From a virus: DNA of 49,026 nucleotides. The stretch lies in the IMG/VR virus record IMGVR_UViG_3300022690_001189, positions 1 to 49,026 of that record; one strand, given 5' to 3'. Positions 14,198 through 21,667 of this stretch are shown here, one piece after another (positions within the stretch are counted from its first letter, which is position 1; each line of letters starts with the position of its first letter). Below the pieces are notes generated by a model. The model did not search any database and was not told where the DNA came from. It was given only the letters and a program-made list of their open reading frames with translations. A program made the position numbers and the translations under genes.

Positions 14198-14789
14198 ATC
14201 AGCTAAAACTCTTATAAAAGAAGGGGATATTCTACTTTTCAAAGGTAAGGGTTATTTTAGCAAATTGATTACTCAGATGGGTGGTGGAATACATAGTCAC
14301 GCCGCAATGGCTTCTTGGCATAATGACCGATTAGAAATTGTAGAGTTCAGAGAATTTAAAGGTGGAAGAACAGTATCTTTAGAAAATGAAGTAAATATTA
14401 GAGGTTCTGACGTAATTGATGTATTTCGCCCAATCATGGAATATAAAAAACAAATTTTTGATAATAATGAAATAAAAGAAAAAGTCTATACATATGATGG
14501 TAAAAAAGCTACAAATCATATGCGAAAAATGACAGGATTACCATACGGATATAAAAGGATAATAAAATTAGCAGAGAGATATATACCTGTATGGAGATGG
14601 TTCGTAAAACCTAAAATTGATGATGAATGGGAAACCACTATTTATCCTGTTTGTAGTACAGCAATCGCCAAAACTTTGAGAGCTGTATATGTTGACCCAG
14701 TTCCATATAAACCTGATTGTTTGATTGAACCTCCTGATTTGGCTCGTTCTGCTGTATTAAACTATTTATTTACTATACAAAAAGATTGA
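14184..14789 (+). CDS. Permuted NlpC/P60-like cysteine peptidase (YiiX-type)
   Basis: Start is ATG 14184 (GTG 14175 alternative). GDILLFKGKGYFSKLITQ near the N-terminus and GGGIHSHAAMASW with the catalytic His match YiiX/YaeF-type permuted papain folds, in which the Cys comes late: here YPVCSTAIAKTL. These enzymes cleave amide bonds in peptidoglycan peptides or lipids. There is no signal peptide, so release would need a holin or virion delivery. Its position after a spanin-like gene favours a lysis or entry role. Confidence 0.65.
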   Translation: MIPYKSAKTLIKEGDILLFKGKGYFSKLITQMGGGIHSHAAMASWHNDRLEIVEFREFKGGRTVSLENEVNIRGSDVIDVFRPIMEYKKQIFDNNEIKEKVYTYDGKKATNHMRKMTGLPYGYKRIIKLAERYIPVWRWFVKPKIDDEWETTIYPVCSTAIAKTLRAVYVDPVPYKPDCLIEPPDLARSAVLNYLFTIQKD

Positions 14790-14791
14790 TT

Positions 14792-15490
14792 ATGAAAAAG
14801 TTATTTTCGTCTATCTTTATTTTACTTTTAGTTCCCAGTCTTTTGTTTGCTAATGAGAAGTTAATTAATTATACAGTAAAACCATTCGTTCATATTTTGA
14901 ATAATAAGCGAATAATTGGTTCAGGAGTTATAACAAATACTACAGAAAAAGAAACAATTATATTAACTTCGTATCATGTAATTCGTAAATTAGAATGTAT
15001 TGAAGTAGAAGTTCCTCAATGGGATTCGCAGGGTAAATATAATACGTATACCGTAACTACTGCAAATTGTGTAAAATGTGATGTCAAAAATGACTTTGCT
15101 TTTTTAATGATAAATATACCAAATATAGAAAAAGATAAAGTTTGTATTACTCCCAGTTGTTATGAATTGGGAAATTTGAAATTATTTGACAAAATATATG
15201 CTATAGGTAGTTCTGCTGGGCGGAAAATCTGGATAACAGAAGGAATAATCGCTAATTTACAAATTAAGAAATCTTATATAGGAATAAGTGCTCCTGGTTA
15301 TTTTGGTTCTAGCGGTGGACCAATCTATAATGGTAGTGGTAAGATAATAGGTATGACTAGTGCTGTATTTAGTGATTATGACCATACAGTTATTCCTCAT
15401 ATGCATTTAATTATACCACTTATCACAATTTATAATAAACTAAATAAAGAAGAAATAATGACTTTTTTTAAGGAACCGTTTAAATGTTAG
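14792..15490 (+). CDS. Secreted trypsin-like serine protease
   Basis: I take the ATG at 14792 (232 residues). Residues 1-21 form a Sec signal ending LLFANE. The chymotrypsin-like triad is visible: SYHVI (His62), KNDFAFL (Asp101) and GSSGGPI (Ser174), with GSGVIT preceding the His. GSSGGP replaces the usual GDSGGP. HtrA-type PDZ domains are absent. The gene precedes two matrixins, forming a secreted protease block. Extracytoplasmic proteolysis is well supported by motifs; the target is unknown. Confidence 0.8.
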   Translation: MKKLFSSIFILLLVPSLLFANEKLINYTVKPFVHILNNKRIIGSGVITNTTEKETIILTSYHVIRKLECIEVEVPQWDSQGKYNTYTVTTANCVKCDVKNDFAFLMINIPNIEKDKVCITPSCYELGNLKLFDKIYAIGSSAGRKIWITEGIIANLQIKKSYIGISAPGYFGSSGGPIYNGSGKIIGMTSAVFSDYDHTVIPHMHLIIPLITIYNKLNKEEIMTFFKEPFKC

Positions 15491-15699
15491 AAATACTTTT
15501 TACAATTGCATTATTCATTGGTCCGCCTGATTTAGGTAAATGTAGTGTCCCTGCTGATGATTGGAACAGACCTAATATAAATAAAGGAATGGCTTCACCA
15601 TTAGCCCCAAATAAACTTCATTTAATTAGTCAAGTAAAACCTTTTAGTCCAGACCGTAATATCAATAATAGTCCACAACCTCGTCCTGGTGGTATATGA
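15484..15699 (+). CDS. Small secreted or anchored peptide, 71 aa
   Basis: A hydrophobic N-terminus (MLEILFTIALFIGPP) is followed by a Pro- and Asn-rich tail ending SPQPRPGGI, with one Cys (C19). ATG overlaps the protease stop by seven bases. It may be exported and could serve as a linker or propeptide-like partner for the adjacent proteases. No family recognised. Confidence 0.5.
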   Translation: MLEILFTIALFIGPPDLGKCSVPADDWNRPNINKGMASPLAPNKLHLISQVKPFSPDRNINNSPQPRPGGI

Positions 15700-15729
15700 A
15701 GACCTTACTAAATGTGTAAGTTTATACAA

Positions 15730-17058
15730 ATGAAAAAAATAATTTATTCACTTTTAATCTTAATCGTTTGTCCACATTACACCAATGCCGATATCCCAAA
15801 AGTAAAAATATTAGGTGGTGATGTTGAGCTTGACGCTGGTGAATTAGTCATTTTAAGTTCTGAAATAGAGAATAAGCCTGATAATCTACAATCAGTTATT
15901 TATAAATGGAAAATTTTGGATGGTGTAAATGAAAAACAATTTATTGCTTGGCCAGAAGGCTCAAAAGTTATATTTAGTGCTGGTATAAGCTCAAAAACTT
16001 ATGTTGCTATTTTAACAGCTAGTTTTTTGTTTGTTGATAGAGATGAAGAAGGAAATATTAGTGATGTTAAACATGCTTTATCAGAGATTGTGACGCAAAA
16101 AATAAAAGTCAAAGGGTTGATACAACCAACTCCACCTAACCCAATTAATCCTAATCCTCCTTGGCAACCCGTTCCACCTGCTCCAGCACCCACTTCTTTA
16201 TCGGATTTATCGTATAATTGGATAATTACCTCCAATATGAATTTGCCTCCATCTGAAATAAAACATTCTGCTAGTATTTTAGCTAATTGTTTCGAAACGG
16301 TTGCTGAATTGATAAAAAATAATTTATTGACAGACCCGATGCCTATATTGGATATTACAGGAACAGATTGTAGAGCTGCATTAAGTAGAATAAATGTTGG
16401 TAATGAATTTTGGAAGCCGTGGGGAGATAAATTTCAAGAACATATTTATGGTTTATACAACCAAAACAAATTAGTTACAGCTCAACAATATGCAGTAGCT
16501 TGGCGACAAATTGCTGACGGATTGAGAAGATATTCTAATAGTCAAATTATTATGTCTGCTCGATGGAATAAAAGGGTTCTTTCTTATAAAATATTGGATT
16601 GGCTAGACGAGTTTTCAAAAATAGAGCAGAGAGCTATTGTAAGACAAGCGTGGCATGATTGGGAAAAGGTTTGTGATATTCAAGTATACGAGACTGGTGA
16701 TAGTAAAAAAGCAGATATTATAATTATAGCTGGACCAATTGATGGTAGAATGGGTACTTTAGCTTGGGCTACTCTACCGAGTGGATATCAGCTAAAAGTT
16801 AAATTTGATACTAATGAAAATTGGGTCAAAAATTTGACAAAGACTGAGAGAGGTATTATTTTTCATCATGTGGCTTGTCATGAATTTGGTCATAGCTTAG
16901 GATTAGGCCATTCAAGATATTCAGATGCACTTATGTCTCCGGGGTATAGTCCTTATGTCGCCGTTCCACAACAGTCAGATGATATTTCAAAAATACAACG
17001 GTTATATGGACCGCGTAAAAAAATTCGTTTAGAGAGAGAAGATTTCATAATACTGTAA
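15730..17058 (+). CDS. Secreted matrixin-like zinc metalloprotease with N-terminal beta domain
   Basis: I prefer ATG 15730, where a Sec signal begins (MKKIIYSLLILIVCPHYTNA); ATG 15712 is also open. Residues about 21-130 resemble a PKD/Ig-like domain, then a Pro-rich linker (NPINPNPPWQPVPPAPAP), then a helical region. The catalytic domain follows, with RQAWHDWEKVCDIQVYE, GTLAWATLP and HEFGHSLGLGH (first His near residue 384), then Met-turn ALMSPGY. This is the M10 matrixin signature. No cysteine switch is seen. It is paralogous to the protein at 17410. Confidence 0.85.
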   Translation: MKKIIYSLLILIVCPHYTNADIPKVKILGGDVELDAGELVILSSEIENKPDNLQSVIYKWKILDGVNEKQFIAWPEGSKVIFSAGISSKTYVAILTASFLFVDRDEEGNISDVKHALSEIVTQKIKVKGLIQPTPPNPINPNPPWQPVPPAPAPTSLSDLSYNWIITSNMNLPPSEIKHSASILANCFETVAELIKNNLLTDPMPILDITGTDCRAALSRINVGNEFWKPWGDKFQEHIYGLYNQNKLVTAQQYAVAWRQIADGLRRYSNSQIIMSARWNKRVLSYKILDWLDEFSKIEQRAIVRQAWHDWEKVCDIQVYETGDSKKADIIIIAGPIDGRMGTLAWATLPSGYQLKVKFDTNENWVKNLTKTERGIIFHHVACHEFGHSLGLGHSRYSDALMSPGYSPYVAVPQQSDDISKIQRLYGPRKKIRLEREDFIIL

Positions 17059-17069
17059 GGAGAACTCAA

Positions 17070-17423
17070 ATGCACGAAGAAGGAACTAAACTTGATAAAG
17101 TCGCTCATAAGGTTTTGGGAAATATGTCAAACAAATATCGACAAGATTTTGCTTTTGACCCCACTATTTTTATGATTTTGGTAGACGTAATCAATTCTTT
17201 TATTGAAAGTTGCGGGAAGAATAATCCTCCTGAAGACTTGCAAAGAATGGCAAAGAAGCCTAATTGGTTCCATCGTTGGGCCGTTAAACGAATGGTAAAG
17301 AGAGAATTTGATAATAGAAAGGCGTTTCGAGCCCATGGTAAAAAGGTCATCAATGCTTTGCTAAAAACTGGAAAAGAAACCACCGTAGAAGAAATCCAAG
17401 AGTTGATGGATGAAATTGTTTGA
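17070..17423 (+). CDS. Hypothetical protein, 117 aa
   Basis: The ATG has an AAGGAGAAC ribosome site. The protein is mostly helical, ending in a basic then acidic segment (KTGKETTVEEIQELMDEIV). No catalytic motif or membrane segment is visible. It lies between the two matrixin genes and overlaps the second by 14 bases. It could be a virion or chaperone component, but nothing supports a specific role. Confidence 0.6.
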   Translation: MHEEGTKLDKVAHKVLGNMSNKYRQDFAFDPTIFMILVDVINSFIESCGKNNPPEDLQRMAKKPNWFHRWAVKRMVKREFDNRKAFRAHGKKVINALLKTGKETTVEEIQELMDEIV

Positions 17424-18180
17424 CCATTTAATCCGTAAATATAATATAACGGAAGGTAATATTGCACATGCTTTGGAATATCTAAAGTATTACGGTTATT
17501 TATCTAAAGAAAATGATATCTCTAAAGCTGTGCAATTATTTCAAAAATTTGCCAACATTACAATTGATGGTGAAATTGGTCCACAGACATTGGGAAATAT
17601 GACAGTGAAACGGTGTGGTGTAGCCGACTTTGATGTTGAATCACTAAACTATCGCCGAAGTATGAGTAAGTGGAATAAGAAAAAACTTGTTTATTATATT
17701 AAAGGATGGTTAGGAGGAACTATTTCTAGATTACAACAACGGGCTATCATAAGACAAGCTTGGTATAATTGGGAACGTGTGTGTGATATCCATTTATACG
17801 AAACTTTTTCTGCTAGTCAGGCCAACATAATTATAGATATTGGAAGTGGCCCCACTCAACACTTTGATGGACCCGGAGGAACTCTCGCATGGGCTTATCT
17901 TCCAAGAGGAAATGATAAACAACTTTTGATGAGATTTGATGCCCAGGAAAAATGGGCAAAAACTAATAGTAAGGCTGGTGTTCTTCTACTAAATGTTGCT
18001 GCTCATGAATTTGGTCACTTGCTTGGGTTAGACCATTCCGACCGAAAAGGGGCTCTCATGGCTCCTTTCTACAATCCTCGTATTTTCAAACCACAATCTG
18101 CCGATGATGTTACGCGAATACAAATGCGTTACGGCAAGCCCTCTAATAAAATAGAAAAAAATCGTTTTTACATACTTTGA
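17410..18180 (+). CDS. Matrixin metalloprotease with PGB-like propeptide and cysteine switch
   Basis: The 256-residue protein starts with a peptidoglycan-binding-like helical domain (AHALEYLKYYGYL, then AVQLFQKFANITIDGEIGPQT, residues 18-58). A VKRCGVADFD segment follows with Cys69, matching the PRCGxPD cysteine switch of matrix metalloproteinases. The catalytic domain has GGTLAWAYLP, HEFGHLLGLDH (first His near 199) and Met-turn ALMAPFY. No signal peptide is evident, so it may be virion-borne or cytoplasmic. Architecture equals a minimal pro-MMP. GC content is higher than in its paralogue at 15730, suggesting separate acquisition or different expression. Confidence 0.85.
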   Translation: MKLFDHLIRKYNITEGNIAHALEYLKYYGYLSKENDISKAVQLFQKFANITIDGEIGPQTLGNMTVKRCGVADFDVESLNYRRSMSKWNKKKLVYYIKGWLGGTISRLQQRAIIRQAWYNWERVCDIHLYETFSASQANIIIDIGSGPTQHFDGPGGTLAWAYLPRGNDKQLLMRFDAQEKWAKTNSKAGVLLLNVAAHEFGHLLGLDHSDRKGALMAPFYNPRIFKPQSADDVTRIQMRYGKPSNKIEKNRFYIL

Positions 18181-18181
18181 C

Positions 18182-18210
18182 TTGACACGTCTGTCTAATC
18201 TTGTTATAAT
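18182..18210 (+). promoter_or_regulatory. Perfect-consensus sigma70 promoter
   Basis: TTGACA at 18182-18187, a 17-base spacer and TATAAT at 18205-18210. It begins right after the second matrixin and is 26 bases before the ATG at 18237, with GCAGGAG as ribosome site. It likely starts the nucleotide-metabolism unit using host RNA polymerase. Confidence 0.85.
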
Positions 18211-18236
18211 GTGATGAGAATGAGCAGGAGAAGTTT

Positions 18237-18620
18237 ATGTGTGAAAATATCGATTTGGAAATTGCCCATAAAGTGTTAGGTCTGGATATCGATTCTGATT
18301 GTTGCCTACCTTATTCTACTGATATAAAATTAGCTTTTTCCGTAATAGAAAAGTTTTTACCTTATTTTAGATTGGAATGTAATGAGAATAGTGAATTTGA
18401 CGATGATTGTGACAAAGATAAACCGTGGCACTGTGATGTCTGGGTGGAAGGCGGATTGGCGTGTGTATCCGCAGAAACAGCATCTTTGGCAATGTGTAAG
18501 GCTGCATTGAGAGCAACTGAGATTTTGGAAGAGAAATTTGGAGTGTCTCCGGAAGAAGTTAGAGAAGGAATGGCTCAGATAGAACGTGGGGAAGGTATTG
18601 ATTTGGAGGATTTAGAATGA
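18237..18620 (+). CDS. Phage ABA sandwich domain protein
   Basis: The 127-residue protein starts with IDLEIAHKVLGL, then LPYSTDIKLAFSVIEKF, and later ASLAMCKAALRATEIL: the conserved features of the phage ABA sandwich domain found in many tailed-phage early genes. The C-terminus is acidic. It is first after a strong early promoter. Biochemical function is unknown for the family. Confidence 0.65.
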   Translation: MCENIDLEIAHKVLGLDIDSDCCLPYSTDIKLAFSVIEKFLPYFRLECNENSEFDDDCDKDKPWHCDVWVEGGLACVSAETASLAMCKAALRATEILEEKFGVSPEEVREGMAQIERGEGIDLEDLE

Positions 18621-19174
18621 GTAAACAAAAGTTGAAGAAAATCATTCAAGAACGTGCCTTGGAGATTGCCCCAAAAGACAAACCTTTTATATTAAAATCA
18701 GGGAAGAAATCTGATTATTATTTAGATTTAAGGAAAGTTACAACTTATGGTCAAGGACTCAGACTTATTTGTTGGAAAATTGAGCAAATGTTACTGAATG
18801 AAGGTATATTTCCAGATTCAATTGGTGGACCTGAAACTGGTGCAATTCCAATAATTGGAGGGCTCATAGTAAGATTAAGTCCTATTTGCACATCAGGTTT
18901 TTGGGTCAAAAAAGAAAGAAAAGTACATGGAATGGAAAATATCATTGAAGGTTCTTTTATTGAAGGTGGAAAGGTTGTTCTTGTTGAGGATGTTACTACT
19001 TCAGGTGATAGTCTAATGAGAGCTTGTAATATAGTCAAAAAAATGGGTGGCGAAGTTTGTAAAGCAATTACAGTTGTAAATCGAGATAATGCTCATATTA
19101 TGTTCGCTGAAACAGCATATTCTTTTGCTTCCATATTTACAATTGAGGAGATTTTGGAGGAAAATAATGTGTGA
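18617..19174 (+). CDS. pyrE: Orotate phosphoribosyltransferase
   Basis: The 185-residue protein has FILKSGKKSDYYLDLRK (residues 24-40), a PyrE signature, and VLVEDVTTSGDS (121-132), the PRPP-binding loop. SIGGPETGAIPI matches the substrate-binding region. The enzyme joins orotate and PRPP to give OMP in pyrimidine synthesis. The gene overlaps its upstream neighbour by four bases and its stop overlaps the next ATG. It probably augments the pyrimidine pool for phage DNA. Other type I phosphoribosyltransferases are less likely given the SGKKSDYY motif. Confidence 0.85.
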   Translation: MSKQKLKKIIQERALEIAPKDKPFILKSGKKSDYYLDLRKVTTYGQGLRLICWKIEQMLLNEGIFPDSIGGPETGAIPIIGGLIVRLSPICTSGFWVKKERKVHGMENIIEGSFIEGGKVVLVEDVTTSGDSLMRACNIVKKMGGEVCKAITVVNRDNAHIMFAETAYSFASIFTIEEILEENNV

Positions 19175-19344
19175 TGAATAAAATAAGAATGATAATAGGA
19201 AAGCGGGTATGTCGTTTTGGTTATAAAATACTTCCTCATTATTGGAAATGTATAAACTGTAAATATATAGTTTGGAAAGAAGAAGAGATAATTTGTTGGA
19301 AATGTGGAATAGGAGAAATGTTATATAAGGAGTGGAAATTGTGA
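19174..19344 (+). CDS. Small zinc-ribbon protein, 56 aa
   Basis: A 56-codon frame begins at an ATG overlapping the pyrE stop (TGATG). WKCINCKY and CWKCGIG give two CxxC pairs 13 residues apart, a minimal treble-clef or zinc ribbon, followed by a basic tail. Its stop overlaps the GTG start of the next gene. It is probably a small nucleic-acid or protein-binding factor. Function unknown. Confidence 0.55.
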   Translation: MNKIRMIIGKRVCRFGYKILPHYWKCINCKYIVWKEEEIICWKCGIGEMLYKEWKL

Positions 19345-19646
19345 CAATACCATTTGAACCAGATTGGGCAATACCTCCTGGAGAAACTATCCGTGAATGT
19401 ATGGAATATGAATTAGCAGAAAGATTGGAGTGTTCAACAGAATATCTCGAAAACATCTTGAGTGGACATAAGAAAATCTCACCTGAATTCGCAGAAAAAT
19501 TAGAGAAAGTTTTTAATGTAAAAGCAAGTTTTTGGCTTAATTTGGATAAAAATTATTGGGATAGTTTGCAGAGATTAAAGTTAATACCAGAAGATGTGGA
19601 AGATGGAATAGCTTTCAACGAGAGAAAGGGGATGTGTGATGAATAA
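19341..19646 (+). CDS. HigA/VapI-like XRE antitoxin homologue, shortened HTH
   Basis: I choose GTG 19341, which follows AAGGAG with normal spacing and overlaps the previous stop as GTGA. The 101-residue protein has IPPGETIRECMEYELAERL, ILSGHKKISPEFAEKLEKV and KASFWLNLDKNYWD, the HigA antitoxin pattern. About nine residues corresponding to the LGLSQTE turn before AERL are missing, so DNA binding may be altered. No HigB-type toxin gene is adjacent. It could be a regulator or an orphan antitoxin countering host toxins. Confidence 0.65.
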   Translation: MTIPFEPDWAIPPGETIRECMEYELAERLECSTEYLENILSGHKKISPEFAEKLEKVFNVKASFWLNLDKNYWDSLQRLKLIPEDVEDGIAFNERKGMCDE

Positions 19647-20082
19647 ATCAGAGCGGATAGATAAACAAATAGTAGTTTTACAGAGAAAAAAGAGTAAAAT
19701 TTATGAAAAAAAGATAAATAAAAAACGAAAGAAATTTTTGAAATCATTAAAAGGTTCATCGACCACTTTCTCATGTTTACACACTTATACATTAACTCTA
19801 GATGAATCATCATTTGATAAATTTCCAGATTTGGTGAAAAAATTAGATTCTTATGATAGTGTAATATTAATGGGTGATACCTCTGAACTGTCACAAAGTG
19901 TTTGTTTATATAAAGTATATTTAGACGATAAATATTGTTATCAAGTATTGTCAGATAATGCTGAATTATTTTGTAAATTCATTAGAAAAATTAATCCTAA
20001 AATTTTGTTTCAATATCCTTCTGTTGCTAATGAAGTTTTGGAAGTTCAAGATTTTATTCACAGTGGGCGATACGAGAAATGA
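19639..20082 (+). CDS. Hypothetical protein with basic N-terminal coiled segment
   Basis: The 147-residue protein has a highly basic first 40 residues (KKSKIYEKKINKKRKKFLK) and a mixed C-terminal domain. It overlaps the antitoxin-like gene by eight bases. No known domain is recognisable. The basic region suggests nucleic-acid contact, but this is only an inference. Confidence 0.55.
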   Translation: MNKSERIDKQIVVLQRKKSKIYEKKINKKRKKFLKSLKGSSTTFSCLHTYTLTLDESSFDKFPDLVKKLDSYDSVILMGDTSELSQSVCLYKVYLDDKYCYQVLSDNAELFCKFIRKINPKILFQYPSVANEVLEVQDFIHSGRYEK

Positions 20083-20108
20083 AAAAGAAATATTAATTAG
20101 GAAAAATC

Positions 20109-20657
20109 ATGAGTTGGGACCAGTATTATCTAAAAATGTGTCACTGTATAGCGGAAAAAAGCAAAGACCCATCAACTAAAGTAGGCTGTGTAATTGTGGG
20201 GCTGGATAATGAAGTTAGGTCACAGGGTTTTAATGGATTTCCACGACACGTAGGAGATGAACTAAATATAGTAATATCGTTTTGTTGGGAAAAGTATCGC
20301 ACTAAATTTTGTCGTCCATCTGATGAACAATTAGCTGAAACACTATTAAAACCGGATATGGTTAGAGGGCCTAATCCAAGATATGAACGTCCTGCTAAAT
20401 ATTTTTTTACTGAACATGCAGAACGCAATGCTATCTATAACGCCGCCCGCTGTGGTATTCCCCTAAAAGATTGTCGAATTTACATACCTTGGTTCCCGTG
20501 TCATGACTGTGCAAGAGGTATTATTCAGTCCGGTATAAATCATGTTATTTTAGATAAATCCTTTGATGATAGTGAGTTAAAAGAACGATGGAAGGAGAGC
20601 TGGGATTATGCCCGAATAATGCTGGATGAGGCTGAAATCATAGTGAGAAAAGCCTAA
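20109..20657 (+). CDS. dCMP deaminase
   Basis: The 182-residue protein has DPSTKVGCVIV (residues 20-30), the zinc site HAERNAI (His103, Glu105) and WFPCHDCARGI (Cys131 and Cys134), typical of the deoxycytidylate deaminase family. It converts dCMP to dUMP, the precursor of dTMP. A long insertion before the HAE motif (about 40 residues) is common in phage enzymes. It sits with pyrE and RNR in a nucleotide block and would work with the dUTPase at 35708. Confidence 0.85.
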   Translation: MSWDQYYLKMCHCIAEKSKDPSTKVGCVIVGLDNEVRSQGFNGFPRHVGDELNIVISFCWEKYRTKFCRPSDEQLAETLLKPDMVRGPNPRYERPAKYFFTEHAERNAIYNAARCGIPLKDCRIYIPWFPCHDCARGIIQSGINHVILDKSFDDSELKERWKESWDYARIMLDEAEIIVRKA

Positions 20658-20685
20658 AAAAATTTTTCTAAAATAGTTAAAAGTC

Positions 20686-21399
20686 ATGAAATATACAAAA
20701 TCAGAGTGGGAACGGAAGGTGTATCTTCATAAGTGCGAATGTTATTTATGTGGTCGTTCTTATGCTCATCTTTCTCCTGCTCACATTATCCCTCCAGAAA
20801 GCGGTGGCACAAACTTGATTTGTAATATAGCCACATTGTGCCGTTCTTGTAGTCGTATTGTTGATACTAATTTACCTGGATTTGATAGTTATTTATGGGA
20901 AAGAACTAGTAAGATAAATCGTGTTATTGTCGTGTCCCTCTATGCAAACCCACTCCATTCTGGCCATCTCAATATGATTAGGGCAGCGAGAACTTTAGGG
21001 GATTATTTAGTTGTGATAGTAAATAGTGACAAGCAAGTTGAGTTGAAAGGTTCTACCAAGTTTATGGATGAACAAGAACGGCTTTATGTAGTGGCGTCTT
21101 TAAAGGATGTGGATAACGTGTTACTATCTCAGGATGAAGGACGAAGCGTATCAAAAGATTTAGAATTTTTACAACCACACGTATTTGCTAATGGGGGAGA
21201 TGTGACTGGGCCAAATTGCAGTGAGTCTGATATTTGTAAAAAGTTAAATATTAAAACTGTGTTTGGAGCAGGAGGGGAAAAAAGTCAAGGTAGTTCGGAT
21301 TTAAAAAAGGAATTAATAAAGAGACACGAAATGGATAAATGGTCAAGAATTGGACCAAAGAAAATATTTGGGAAAGAAAATGAACGCTGTAATTTCTAA
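20686..21399 (+). CDS. HNH domain fused to nucleotidyltransferase
   Basis: Residues about 15-60 form an HNH-like zinc module: CYLCGRSYAHLSPAHIIPPE with CRSC later, and Asn residues between. Residues about 78-220 form a cytidylyltransferase/HIGH-superfamily domain: VIVVSLYANPLHSGHLNMIR with HSGH (91-94), and MDEQERLYVVASLKDVD. The C-terminal domain resembles RfaE/TagD-type enzymes that activate sugar or polyol phosphates. A shared frame with no gap indicates a true fusion. Whether the HNH part cuts DNA is unknown. Confidence 0.75.
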   Translation: MKYTKSEWERKVYLHKCECYLCGRSYAHLSPAHIIPPESGGTNLICNIATLCRSCSRIVDTNLPGFDSYLWERTSKINRVIVVSLYANPLHSGHLNMIRAARTLGDYLVVIVNSDKQVELKGSTKFMDEQERLYVVASLKDVDNVLLSQDEGRSVSKDLEFLQPHVFANGGDVTGPNCSESDICKKLNIKTVFGAGGEKSQGSSDLKKELIKRHEMDKWSRIGPKKIFGKENERCNF

Positions 21400-21649
21400 A
21401 AATTGGCGATTAATAGGGGCTGACCCCGTAGCTCTACGAAAAGCAAATGACTATATGCGTGATGGTCCTTTCGACGTATCTATACCTTTAACGGTAAATA
21501 ATAAACAATATATGATAACATTCCAAAAACCTAAATCGGATGAGTGTGAAGAGACTGTTCTCGGTGATGTGGGCACTTTGCTTGCAATTAAACGGTATCC
21601 GAACGGAAAAACATTTCTTATATGTAGTAAAAAAATAGTAAAAATATAG
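21380..21649 (+). CDS. Small hypothetical protein, 89 aa
   Basis: ATG 21380 has GGGAAAG upstream; an in-frame TTG at 21350 lies inside the preceding gene. The protein is a compact mixed alpha/beta sequence without known motif. It lies between the nucleotidyltransferase fusion and RNR. Confidence 0.55.
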   Translation: MNAVISKNWRLIGADPVALRKANDYMRDGPFDVSIPLTVNNKQYMITFQKPKSDECEETVLGDVGTLLAIKRYPNGKTFLICSKKIVKI

Positions 21650-21667
21650 AAAGAAAATAGATAAAAA

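Noticed and set aside
19958-20179. Open frame between the basic hypothetical gene and dCMP deaminase
   Set aside because: It overlaps both genes in another frame, and the deaminase has unmistakable motifs.
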